A stretch of 47,095 bases of DNA, from the NCBI GenBank assembly GCA_016873165.1, contig VGXV01000028.1, forward strand, positions 1-47,095, given 5' to 3'. This stretch comes from Planctomycetota bacterium (GTDB lineage Bacteria; Planctomycetota; Brocadiia; Brocadiales; Brocadiaceae). Shown here piece after piece: positions 24,051 through 32,251 of the stretch (the stretch's first letter is position 1; each line of letters begins with the position of its first letter). A program made the position numbers and the translations under genes. Below the pieces are notes generated by a model that saw only the letters and a program-made list of their open reading frames with translations, was not told the DNA's origin and ran no database searches.

Positions 24051-24956
24051 ATGGATTTCGGCATAGATAATAATCTCTCTGAAGAGAAAAAATATAAACC
24101 AGCACATTTTTTATCTGGTTATCGTTTTTGGATAGGCACAGGCATCATTTTTCTCGTGATGATAATTGTTTTTCTTACACTCAACTATTCGCGTTTAAAA
24201 CAACATGCCGCTATTCACAACGATCTGGAAAACCTGTCTTCCATGCTGGAAAGATATGCCTTGGCAAAAACTACTTATAACAACAGATGGATATCTGCCA
24301 AAGAGCATGAAATGAATGTATATACGGAAGAAATTGAAAAATGCCGTTCCCTGATAAATCGTATGGATAATCAACTGGAAACAATTTTCTCGAATAACCT
24401 CCCGGAAAAGGGCGCTGTGAAGATTGAGGACGAAGCGTTATGGAAACAAGAATATTTGAAAAGGGTTTCCTTATTATTAGAAAAATTAGAAAGAAGCAAC
24501 ATTGACTTTCATGAATCCGCTTTGCCATTTTATGACTGGGCTGCCAATATTCCCACATGGGAAGAAATCCTCCCTGAACAAAAAAGATTTTGGATATTGG
24601 ATGCGCTTGTTAACGTACTTCTTAAAGATGTCGGGGTAACAAAACTTGAAAAAATATCCTTCAAATCTGTTCCTAATAACAACGATACCCGCTACGAACC
24701 TCTTTATTCCACAATCCCTCTGACCATCACATTGGAGCTTGAAGCAGAACGTGTGCAATTTCTGCTGAATGAACTCCTTAAGGCCGGCATTCCTTTCGTA
24801 ATTGAAAATATAACTATTGAAAGCACATATAAAAAAACAACCACCTCCGGTTTCAAAAAAAAACCCGGCAATGGCTTTAAGAACAATAATGCTTTCACGG
24901 CAATGCCGGTTATTGATATTGTTATTGATGCATATGTGATTGACTTTAAAACATGA
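24051..24956 (+). CDS. PilO-like pilus inner-membrane protein (Amuc_1100-like position)
   Basis: The 301 residues have a short cytoplasmic tail, one membrane helix (about 25-48, FWIGTGIIFLVMIIVFLTLN), a long coiled coil (about 55-110) and a periplasmic domain with strands near 200-250 (TIPLTITLELEAERVQFLLN), the ferredoxin-like pattern of PilO/GspM. Family identity is by layout and by order: it follows the PilM-PilN fusion and precedes a PilP-like gene and a secretin. The segment IPTWEEILPEQKRFWILDAL recalls Amuc_1100-type proteins, which supports the PVC affiliation, but I could not run an alignment. Confidence 0.65.
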   Translation: MDFGIDNNLSEEKKYKPAHFLSGYRFWIGTGIIFLVMIIVFLTLNYSRLKQHAAIHNDLENLSSMLERYALAKTTYNNRWISAKEHEMNVYTEEIEKCRSLINRMDNQLETIFSNNLPEKGAVKIEDEALWKQEYLKRVSLLLEKLERSNIDFHESALPFYDWAANIPTWEEILPEQKRFWILDALVNVLLKDVGVTKLEKISFKSVPNNNDTRYEPLYSTIPLTITLELEAERVQFLLNELLKAGIPFVIENITIESTYKKTTTSGFKKKPGNGFKNNNAFTAMPVIDIVIDAYVIDFKT

Positions 24957-24980
24957 CACAGCAAAAACTCTTTCAGACCA

Positions 24981-25778
24981 ATGGATAAAAACAATTTACT
25001 ATTTAAACATAGCGGAAAATTCATTTTCGGCGTCATGGCGTGTTGTTTTCTTTACACGATGTTTCACACATTTATTTTATTGAATTCCAAAACACATAAA
25101 ATAGTGTTCTCATTAGATACATCTTCCAATGCTATTGAAAGAAAACTTTCAACAAGCAAACCGCCTGAAGATGAAATAGTATTGACAAACGCACAACAAA
25201 TGGAATTACGCTTTACTGAGCCTCCAGAACCAAATGCATTGCAGCGAGCGTACGTATTTACTACTTCAATAAAAGACAGCCGGGAAAATATTACTATCAG
25301 CGATTTGCTGAAAAAAAGACACTATCAGGACGCCTCCCGTCTGACGATAACGGAAAAAGGCGATACGGAATTCATATATAAAGGCGGCACGGGGGACCTC
25401 GCTCTGATTCAGGTAAGAAAATTATATCAGGATGTTTGGAGAGAAAACAGCTTTACTGTTTCGAAAGGAATGTCCATTGGCACAAATAAAATAGTGGGGA
25501 AAGAAACGATAAATTTTGATACGAGATGCAAACTCATGGAAATTATCCCGTTTGCTCAAAAACCAATTATTACAAAAAAACGCATTCTTCAAAAAAATGA
25601 AAAGGGAGAATTTGTCGGAACCACTGTCATGGAAGAACCGCATATGATTACATCATCCAAGATTTTATTTAAAAACAGAGATGGAGAATCATACAGCCTT
25701 TGGGCTGGAGAATTGGTAAATTTAGGGACAGAAACGGTATCAATCGTTTCTTCCGAAAATACAATAATCGACAATTAA
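24981..25778 (+). CDS. PilP/GspC-like pilus periplasmic protein (Amuc_1099-like position)
   Basis: The 265 residues start with a membrane anchor (about 12-34, GKFIFGVMACCFLYTMFHTF) and continue as an extended periplasmic region ending in a beta-rich domain (KILFKNRDGESYSLWAGELV, NLGTETVSIVSSENTIIDN). No known motif is strong. Its place between the PilO-like gene and the secretin is that of PilP (or GspC), which links the inner-membrane platform to the secretin. It starts 24 bases after the previous stop, and the secretin follows in 22. Confidence 0.6.
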   Translation: MDKNNLLFKHSGKFIFGVMACCFLYTMFHTFILLNSKTHKIVFSLDTSSNAIERKLSTSKPPEDEIVLTNAQQMELRFTEPPEPNALQRAYVFTTSIKDSRENITISDLLKKRHYQDASRLTITEKGDTEFIYKGGTGDLALIQVRKLYQDVWRENSFTVSKGMSIGTNKIVGKETINFDTRCKLMEIIPFAQKPIITKKRILQKNEKGEFVGTTVMEEPHMITSSKILFKNRDGESYSLWAGELVNLGTETVSIVSSENTIIDN

Positions 25779-25800
25779 ATTTATGTTTTAGGAGGTTATC

Positions 25801-28095
25801 ATGAAAAGTGTCTTTGGTTATACTACTTTTGTTCTTCTGCTCTTTTTATCCTTTGAAACAAATCAAACATGGTCGCAGAATAAAGATATTGCCGAAAATC
25901 ATACATCGCTCACCGATAATTACTATCTTAAATCGGCAAAAAAATACCTGGAATCAAATGATTATCAAAAGGCTATCAATGAACTAACGCTTGCTATTTT
26001 ATTAGAACCGGGCAACACTGAAGCGCAAAGACTAAAAAATGAGGCCATTTCTCACCTCAATGGAAGTACCGTTTTATCAGAAACGAAAGAAACAGATGCC
26101 CCAAGCCCATCAAAATCAAATGACATATCAACATTAATAAAAAATGCACGTACCGCGGCAGAAAACGATCAATATGATGATGCCATAGAAATACTGGAAC
26201 ACGCGCTCAAAATAGATCCGGATAATAAAAAAGTTCTGTATTTTAAAGAAAAAATAATTGAAATAAAAAACAAACAGGAGGCAACTACCGTAAACGCCGC
26301 CAATACCGCAGAAAATAAACTTAATGAAATAGAACCACAGAATGAAGAATCGTTATACCTTAAAGAAAAAATAAATGAAACAAAACACAAATGGAATTAT
26401 GAAAACCTTAAAACAATTTATTCTCAGGAAAAACTACGAAACAAAGAATATCTCAAAGAAGCGTCTATCCCTTACCAGGATATTGTCCGTTTCCCCGACC
26501 AAAAACAGTGGAACAATATTGCAAACCGTACACTCCCTGAATTATCCGAAGCCGTAAAGGAAAATAAAACCAGGACTGAGCTTTTAAGGACAATACCAAA
26601 CCCCACAGAAATACAATTTTCTCAAAAAATCGAAGATGCCTTAAATACCATCATTTCTTTTGAATTTATTGATGCTTCTTTACAGGATGTTATTGCCTTC
26701 ATTAGAGAAAAAACAAATATAAATATGGTGCTTGACGCAAACGCGGGAAACGTTCCCATCACATTAAAACTCAACGAAGTATCGGTAAGAACCGCATTCA
26801 CCTATCTGCTTCCGAAAGGATATGAGTACCTCGTCGAAGGGGATTTATTACATATATACAAACAAAAAATGGAACTGAGGGTTTACGATGTGAGAGATAT
26901 ATTAATTAATCTCGACGATAAAAAACCTCTTGAATTTGATATCACTGCGGCAACTTCCAGCCAGTTGGGCATAACAAAAGCAGAACCTGCGAAAGTAAGA
27001 GACCCTTCCGAACGGGTGCTGAATCTGATAGAAATGATTGTCACCACCATCGAGCCATCTTCATGGTCTGCAAATGTTGGAATCATAGGAACCTCCGATA
27101 CGGGAGAACAAAGAACCATAAGAACAAGCGGGCAGGGTGAAGGAAGTATTACTGCACGAGCGGGACAGCCCGGCGACCTCGTTGTAGTAAATACAAAACA
27201 CATTCATAAACAGATAGAGGATGTGCTGGCTTCACTCAGGACATCGCAGGATTTACAAGTAAACATCGAAGCCCGTTTTATCACCGTATCGGATCAATTC
27301 TTGGAAGATATTGGAACCAATATCAACAGTTTTTTTAGTGATAAGATATCCATGGATACCGGCGCGGCTGACATTGCAGGAGATTTAGGCAGCGGCATGG
27401 ATCTCAGTTTTACCATATTCGGAAGTTCCGGAATAAAGGGTTTTTTGAAAGCAGTGCAGGAAAGCAAAGGTTCCGAAGTCCTTACTTCACCACGGATAAC
27501 GCTTTCTAACACACAACGCGGAAATATTGCCGTTCTGCAAACCAGAAATTATATACAAAGCACAACCGTTGAAGACGGTATTGTCACGCCTGTTATTGGC
27601 ACAGTGCCGGAAGGCACAACGTTCGACGTAAGGCCTATTGTGAGTGCCGACAGAAAATTTGTTTACCTGGAAGTAACTCCTTCTGTCTTTGATATTGAAG
27701 AGATTGAATCGTTTACTTTTAGTGGATTATCAGAAGATGTAAATGTTGGAGGCGGAGATGGCACCACCTACATACCTCCTGAACAAACGGTACAACTACC
27801 AAGGGTAAACGTTTCTCAGGTCTCGGTAACCGTGTGTGTCCCTGATAAAGGCACTCTTATGATTGGCGGATTAGGTTCTCTTAATAATGAAGATGCGACA
27901 AGCGGCGTTCCTGTATTATCCAAAATACCGATTATTAAAAAATTATTTACCCGTGATCAGAAAACCAGGAATAAATCGAATCTTATTATATTGCTTAAAC
28001 CAACAATTATCATTAAAGAAGAACAGGAAAAAATTCTCAGGCTAACAAATGAAAAATCCTATATACCGCCGAAACTTAATCCGAAAAAACAATAA
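25801..28095 (+). CDS. Secretin with N-terminal TPRs, PilQ/GspD family
   Basis: The product forms the outer-membrane channel for a pilus or type II system. It has a signal peptide (MKSVFGYTTFVLLLFLSFET, cleaved about 25) and TPR-like repeats around 40-170 (YYLKSAKKYLESNDYQKAIN; AENDQYDDAIEILEHALKID). It then has an STN/secretin N domain (FEFIDASLQDVIAFIREKTN, about 285) and the secretin core with TSPRITLSNTQRGNIAVLQT and VPDKGTLMIGGLGSLNNEDA, then SGVPVLSKIPIIKKLF near 690-715, the conserved beta-lip signature. At 764 residues it is full length. AGGAGG precedes the ATG. TPRs at the N-terminus are typical of the PVC-type secretin Amuc_1098. Confidence 0.92.
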   Translation: MKSVFGYTTFVLLLFLSFETNQTWSQNKDIAENHTSLTDNYYLKSAKKYLESNDYQKAINELTLAILLEPGNTEAQRLKNEAISHLNGSTVLSETKETDAPSPSKSNDISTLIKNARTAAENDQYDDAIEILEHALKIDPDNKKVLYFKEKIIEIKNKQEATTVNAANTAENKLNEIEPQNEESLYLKEKINETKHKWNYENLKTIYSQEKLRNKEYLKEASIPYQDIVRFPDQKQWNNIANRTLPELSEAVKENKTRTELLRTIPNPTEIQFSQKIEDALNTIISFEFIDASLQDVIAFIREKTNINMVLDANAGNVPITLKLNEVSVRTAFTYLLPKGYEYLVEGDLLHIYKQKMELRVYDVRDILINLDDKKPLEFDITAATSSQLGITKAEPAKVRDPSERVLNLIEMIVTTIEPSSWSANVGIIGTSDTGEQRTIRTSGQGEGSITARAGQPGDLVVVNTKHIHKQIEDVLASLRTSQDLQVNIEARFITVSDQFLEDIGTNINSFFSDKISMDTGAADIAGDLGSGMDLSFTIFGSSGIKGFLKAVQESKGSEVLTSPRITLSNTQRGNIAVLQTRNYIQSTTVEDGIVTPVIGTVPEGTTFDVRPIVSADRKFVYLEVTPSVFDIEEIESFTFSGLSEDVNVGGGDGTTYIPPEQTVQLPRVNVSQVSVTVCVPDKGTLMIGGLGSLNNEDATSGVPVLSKIPIIKKLFTRDQKTRNKSNLIILLKPTIIIKEEQEKILRLTNEKSYIPPKLNPKKQ

Positions 28096-28116
28096 TCATG
28101 CGCATTATCAAATAAC

Positions 28117-28725
28117 ATGCAAAACCAAAAAGGATTTTCTGTCGTAGAACTGGTCGTTGTTGTGGCTATTATGGGAATTACCGCAGGAACGGTCATTCCC
28201 GTCTATTACAATATGAAACCGCAGATCAGGCTGAATGGTGCGGTAAGGCAACTAATGGGTGATTTGATGTGGGCAAGAATGAAGGCGATATCTGAGAATA
28301 ATAACTATGTTATTGCTTTTGGCGAAGCTGGCAAAATATTAACTAATAATACTTATTATATTTACGATGATAATGATAATAACTTTAGTTCTGTGGGTAT
28401 AGAAGCGGAGGAATTAGCAAAAAAAATTGTTATTTCAGACGATTATAAAGATATGGGATATGGCTATGCTTCCGGTATTAAAAAGACAGACAACACAACT
28501 ACCCTGACGGGGGATGCCGTGACATTTAGTTCCGGAGGGGCATCAAAGCCAATCTGGTTTAATTTCAAGCCCGATGGTTCTCCCAATATTACAGGAACAA
28601 TTTATCTGCTCCCTGACGAGGATGAAGCATCCGGAAGGAAAGACAGGTCACGCGCTCTATCCGTAAATCAAACAGGACGTATAAAGTCATGGCGTTATGA
28701 TATGGGAACAAATCTATGGGAATAA
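28117..28725 (+). CDS. Prepilin-like protein (GspH/FimT type)
   Basis: A class III signal is visible: leader MQNQKG, then cleavage before FSVVELVVVVAIMGITAGTV, with Glu at +5 as prepilin peptidase requires. The 202-residue protein has a globular head with Gly/Asn/Asp-rich loops (YDDNDNNFSS, SGGASKPIWFNFKPDGSP) and ends ALSVNQTGRIKSWRYD, the GspH/FimT pattern of minor pseudopilins that start fibre assembly. The next prepilin gene starts before its stop (10-base overlap), so the minor pilins form one operon. Confidence 0.88.
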   Translation: MQNQKGFSVVELVVVVAIMGITAGTVIPVYYNMKPQIRLNGAVRQLMGDLMWARMKAISENNNYVIAFGEAGKILTNNTYYIYDDNDNNFSSVGIEAEELAKKIVISDDYKDMGYGYASGIKKTDNTTTLTGDAVTFSSGGASKPIWFNFKPDGSPNITGTIYLLPDEDEASGRKDRSRALSVNQTGRIKSWRYDMGTNLWE

Positions 28726-29129
28726 ACGGCCATAAGAAAAATAAATACTACGTAAGAATTTTGGAATTGCACAATAATTGTGGCTTTTCTTTAGTCGAAA
28801 TAATGCTTTCCATCGCAATTATTGCCATTGGTTTGTTTGCAGTCATGAGTGTGCTTATCATTATAATAAAAGGCAATACCCATAGCAACAGATCGACTGC
28901 GGCTATGACGTTAGCACAAGATAGATTGGAAGATTTCGGGAATATGGATTATGACGATATCGCCGGCACATACACCGTGTATAATGATCCCGACTATTAC
29001 CTGCTGGCGACTGTTGCCAATAACACTCCTGTTACAAACACAAAAACAATCACAATTAATGTTTACTGGAATCCGGCGACAAGTACGTCATTTCACAAAG
29101 TTCGGTTGAATACCATCATCGCACAATAG
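28716..29129 (+). CDS. Minor prepilin, PilV-like
   Basis: The 137 residues have a long 23-residue leader ending NNCG, then FSLVEIMLSIAIIAIGLFAV (Glu at +5). A short head with TAAMTLAQDRLEDFGNMDYD follows, the PilV/GspI signature of a helix running into a small domain. It overlaps the preceding gene by ten bases. A later start would shorten the leader, but no better ATG precedes the cleavage site. It is probably a minor subunit at the tip. Confidence 0.82.
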   Translation: MGINGHKKNKYYVRILELHNNCGFSLVEIMLSIAIIAIGLFAVMSVLIIIIKGNTHSNRSTAAMTLAQDRLEDFGNMDYDDIAGTYTVYNDPDYYLLATVANNTPVTNTKTITINVYWNPATSTSFHKVRLNTIIAQ

Positions 29130-29138
29130 GAATCCCTT

Positions 29139-29714
29139 ATGATTTTTTCCCATACTAACAATGAACAGGGTTTTACCTTAATCGAACTGATTGTCGGCCT
29201 TGTTCTCACGGTTATTATTTTAGGGATAGCAATTAAATTGCTCATCTTTCAACGAAAAACATTTAATGTTCAGGAACAAGTGAACGAGATGCATCAATAT
29301 ATCCGATCCTCCATGGATGCAATGAGCAAGGAAGCCAGGATGGCAGGATATAATCCAACAGACGCAGGTTTTAACGGAATAAGCGTTGCCCAAACGGGAA
29401 CACTTACTTTTCGCATAGATTTCGATGGCAGCGGCACAATCGGAGGCACAGAAACCATTACCTATGCATACGATCAGGCAAATAGTCAGATCGACAGAAC
29501 CGCAGGCGCCGGAGCGCAGTCATTTGCGGAAAATATCAAGAATCTCAGCTTTTCATATTATGATAGCGATGGGGCAACTACTGCTACGCTTTCTGATATC
29601 CGGAAAATAAAAATCACTATAACGGGGAGAACCAAAAATATTGATCCAACGTATGGGGATTATAAATATGCAACCTTAACGTCTTTTGTTACTCCTAAAA
29701 ATCTTGATTACTAA
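29139..29714 (+). CDS. Minor prepilin, PilW-like
   Basis: The leader MIFSHTNNEQG is followed by FTLIELIVGLVLTVIILGIA (Glu at +5). The 191-residue protein then has RSSMDAMSKEARMAGYNPTD, the motif of PilW/GspJ subunits (SMD.MSKEARMAGY), and a head of strands with IRKIKITITGRTKN. It follows the PilV-like gene by nine bases. Confidence 0.88.
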   Translation: MIFSHTNNEQGFTLIELIVGLVLTVIILGIAIKLLIFQRKTFNVQEQVNEMHQYIRSSMDAMSKEARMAGYNPTDAGFNGISVAQTGTLTFRIDFDGSGTIGGTETITYAYDQANSQIDRTAGAGAQSFAENIKNLSFSYYDSDGATTATLSDIRKIKITITGRTKNIDPTYGDYKYATLTSFVTPKNLDY

Positions 29715-29743
29715 AATACATACAAATACCCGATACAAAGCTT

Positions 29744-31051
29744 ATGAATACAAAACAGAGATGTAATTCCCCATCATTAGTTTCTTACTTTAAAAACGAA
29801 GATGGTGTCATATTTATTGCTATCCTCATATTAATAGCCATATTAGCAATAATAGGAACTGTTGCGGCTATTACCACTACTACCGACCTTAAAATCAGCA
29901 CTAATTACAAAACAGGTGTGCAGGCATTTTATGCTGCGGAAGCAGGTATTCATGAAGCAAGAGAACGGCTTCGTAACCCCTCTACCAATAATTACTATGC
30001 CGGAGATCCTGATACAAATAACGGATCATGGTCTGCATATATTTTAACCGATGGTTCGTGGACTACCGCCAGCGATCCTGATTTTAATGCCGGTTATTAC
30101 AATTATATTCCCACTGCAACCCAAACCACCAATACAAATATCGTTGCCAACAGTCTTCAGTCAAACATTTCATATTGGGTAAATATCAGACATAAAAAAG
30201 AATCCGATCTATTTGCTGCTGAGGCGTACACCGATAATGGCAGTGGTTCAGATGATATTATTTATTATGGATACATTACGAGTTCTTCCACAACGTTAGA
30301 ACAATTTACAACAAATAGTCCCGATCTTTCCAGATGTGCGCCAATAGAAATTATTCGATCTTATGGAATAAACAGAAATAGTACTAAAGGGATTAATGTT
30401 CAGGGAAAGAAAACACCTGGGCCACCTATCGTAGCAGCAGTTTATGGGAATAGTGTTACCATTGGCGGCAGCAGTGTAACTGTTGTTGGGAATGATAATA
30501 CCTGCGGACACCTTAAAGGCAGTTCCGATATTGTTGCAGTGGGTTATGATACTTCGTATACGCAGAACGGCAATCCGACTCTTACCTCTACGGTGTCTCA
30601 AACAATGGATGTAGGCACAATAAATTGTACAACGTATGTAGATGCTTTGGAACCATCCAAGACAGTTACCTTGACAACAGATAAGACTAACTACACCGTC
30701 GGCAACAGTTCAAATTACGAAATTGTGTACTGCGATGCTACGCAATTAACTTCTCCAAGTGATGGAAAATTAGACATGCAAAATACAACAGGATATGGCA
30801 CATTAATTGTGAAAGGCAATGTTTCCTTTAGTGGCAACTTAGACTGGTATGGACTTATAATAGCAACCGGAAATGTGGAATTTACAGGTGGTGGGGCTAA
30901 TGATAAAAATGTGCACGGAGCCGTTTTGGGCAGTAATGTTACACAATTGCAGGGAAGCGTAAATATTCAATACGATTCGTGTGAAATTGAAAATGCAAAT
31001 GCCAGCTACAGATATGTTATCTTTCGATGGAAAGATAATAGTTTTGATTAG
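29744..31051 (+). CDS. PilX-like pilus-assembly protein
   Basis: The 435 residues begin with a leader ending KNEDG, then VIFIAILILIAILAIIGTVA, a hydrophobic helix without the +5 glutamate (as in PilX/GspK). Next comes TTTTDLKISTNYKTGVQAFY followed by AAEAGIHEARERL, the classic PilX_N/PulK motif. The large head has low-complexity Ser/Thr/Asn/Gly repeats with a right-handed beta-like end (NVSFSGNLDWYGLIIATGNV, EFTGGGANDKNVHGAVLGSN) of the kind seen in DUF7305/adhesive domains. It closes the minor pilin cluster. No terminator is obvious after it; an intergenic repeat follows. Confidence 0.85.
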   Translation: MNTKQRCNSPSLVSYFKNEDGVIFIAILILIAILAIIGTVAAITTTTDLKISTNYKTGVQAFYAAEAGIHEARERLRNPSTNNYYAGDPDTNNGSWSAYILTDGSWTTASDPDFNAGYYNYIPTATQTTNTNIVANSLQSNISYWVNIRHKKESDLFAAEAYTDNGSGSDDIIYYGYITSSSTTLEQFTTNSPDLSRCAPIEIIRSYGINRNSTKGINVQGKKTPGPPIVAAVYGNSVTIGGSSVTVVGNDNTCGHLKGSSDIVAVGYDTSYTQNGNPTLTSTVSQTMDVGTINCTTYVDALEPSKTVTLTTDKTNYTVGNSSNYEIVYCDATQLTSPSDGKLDMQNTTGYGTLIVKGNVSFSGNLDWYGLIIATGNVEFTGGGANDKNVHGAVLGSNVTQLQGSVNIQYDSCEIENANASYRYVIFRWKDNSFD

Positions 31052-31100
31052 TGAAAAAACATTTTACCGCTAAAAAACTTTATGAAACACCCATGAATCT

Positions 31101-31200
31101 AGGATCACAAAGAGTTATGAAATGTCACCTTGGGCCGCAGGCGAAGGGTTTCGCCAAAAGAAATTCTTCGTTCCGCTCAGAATGAAGGCATAACAAGGTA
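31101..31200. repeat. Dispersed intergenic repeat fragment
   Basis: The stretch after pilX contains CACAAAGAGTTATGA (31106-31120), which recurs on the other strand at 46801-46815, and CTTCGTTCCGCTCAGAATGA near 31167-31186, a frequent intergenic repeat type in bacterial genomes. A related CCTGAGCGGAGTCGAAGGG is at 45101-45119. No protein is likely. Confidence 0.45.
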
Positions 31201-31216
31201 TTTACAGGAAAATTTT

Positions 31217-31900
31217 TTAAGATTTACGCCCAGGCGATATTTCGGTTGAGGCTATTTGGATTAAACTTGTTTTAAATTCATCTACGGGAAAGTTCTTGCC
31301 AGGACATGCAGTCCCTTTCTGGTGAACCTGGCTATGTAATATAATATTCGATAAAGGGATATCGAATTTGCGGGAAAGATAGCGGGTCAATCGGACGAGA
31401 GTATCAAACTGATTCCCTGTAGGAATGCCCCCATTTTCAAAATCACCCACCAGACAAATCCCTATCCCCACTTTATTACAATCCATGTTTGCCGTGTGAG
31501 CGCCATGAATTTGCTCTTTCCAGCGATCCCCTACCTCTATTTCTCCATCTCCGGAAAGCGTTCCGTTACCAATTACAAAGTGGTATGCCAGACCATGCTC
31601 CCACCCTCTGTTTTTTCTGTGGTAGGTATCAAATCGGGTAGCATTTCCTTTTACCGAAGCGCTATGGTGTATAACAATATACTGCCACGGCCTTTCCTTT
31701 GTACTTACATTGCACACTTGAGATATATCCTGCGAAAATGTTGTTTTCAGAAGATCATTTTCAGCCCTTACCGCCTTTGCGTCTGCATCTCTCCCGTTAA
31801 GAAGAGGCAAAGACCCAATAACGCCTCCTGCCGCGACCATGAACACAAGCGATAAACGCTGAATCATTTTCTCATATTTACGATTTTTTATATTAGTCAT
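31217..31900 (-). CDS. N-acetylmuramoyl-L-alanine amidase (Amidase_2/PGRP fold)
   Basis: The product cleaves the bond between N-acetylmuramic acid and the peptide of peptidoglycan. After a signal/anchor (about residues 12-35, MIQRLSLVFMVAAGGVIGSL) comes the amidase domain: WQYIVIHHSASVKGNATRFD (zinc His), GWEHGLAYHFVIGNG, then NKVGIGICLVGDFENGGIPT, and IILHSQVHQKGTACPGKNFP (second zinc ligands His and Cys). All are intact, so it should be active. Two starts are possible: ATG at 31900 or ATG at 31867, the latter with GAGAAA before it. The frame is open further upstream, but only through the riboswitch terminator. It is controlled by the GEMM riboswitch at 32058-32124 and converges with the pilus cluster. 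Confidence 0.88.
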   Translation of the reverse strand: MTNIKNRKYEKMIQRLSLVFMVAAGGVIGSLPLLNGRDADAKAVRAENDLLKTTFSQDISQVCNVSTKERPWQYIVIHHSASVKGNATRFDTYHRKNRGWEHGLAYHFVIGNGTLSGDGEIEVGDRWKEQIHGAHTANMDCNKVGIGICLVGDFENGGIPTGNQFDTLVRLTRYLSRKFDIPLSNIILHSQVHQKGTACPGKNFPVDEFKTSLIQIASTEISPGRKS

Positions 31901-31930
31901 ATTAATATCGCAATCAATGTATAAATAAAA

Positions 31931-31988
31931 AAGCCCTGCTACGAAACATACATAAACTTTACACAGTTTTTGTTCGGTAGCAGGGCTT
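31931..31988 (-). terminator. Intrinsic terminator between GEMM copy 3 and the amidase
   Basis: On the minus strand AAGCCCTGCTAC (31988-31977) pairs with GTAGCAGGGCTT (31942-31931) around a 34-base loop, followed by the T-rich tract TTTTATTTATA. It stands about 70 bases downstream of the aptamer and 30 bases before the preferred ATG, where a riboswitch-gated terminator would be expected. Confidence 0.75.
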
Positions 31989-32057
31989 TCTTTATTGTTT
32001 AGCTTAGCATTCTCGCGAAATTCCTCTTTCTGCTGATTTTTCGCTTTATACCTTGAT

Positions 32058-32124
32058 TGCTGCTTAGCCAAGCAAAAGATCCTTTGCTTTGCGTCCCAGT
32101 CTCACGACTGGTTTGCCTTTTTCG
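32058..32124 (-). ncRNA. Cyclic-di-GMP-I (GEMM) riboswitch, copy 3, controlling the amidase
   Basis: The minus strand reads GGCAAACC, the hairpin CCAGTC-GTGA-GACTGG, GGGACGCAAAGC, a second hairpin (GCAAAGGATCTTTTGC) and a closing strand. The core is the same as copies 1 and 2, while P2 shows compensatory changes (AATC/GGTT becoming AGTC/GACT), which confirms the structure. P3 differs completely from the other copies, so this is not a recent duplicate. Confidence 0.9.
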
Positions 32125-32251
32125 TTATTTACTTTAAAAAAGAGACAACCTAAATATGTTTACATTATAAAATCATTCATTTTTTTGTCAATAATTAATT
32201 TGCTTCAAATAAATACCCAAGGAAAAAGGTCAAAAACCAATGTTATTGCCT

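Noticed and set aside
31901-32071. N-terminal extension of the amidase (57 residues)
   Set aside because: The frame is open only because it crosses the GEMM-3 terminator and the end of the aptamer; the signal peptide and amidase domain start after 31900.
32058-32124. P3-to-terminator complementarity in riboswitch 3 like that of copies 1 and 2
   Set aside because: Only five bases (AGCAG/CTGCT) could pair between the aptamer end and the terminator arm; too short to claim the same mechanism.
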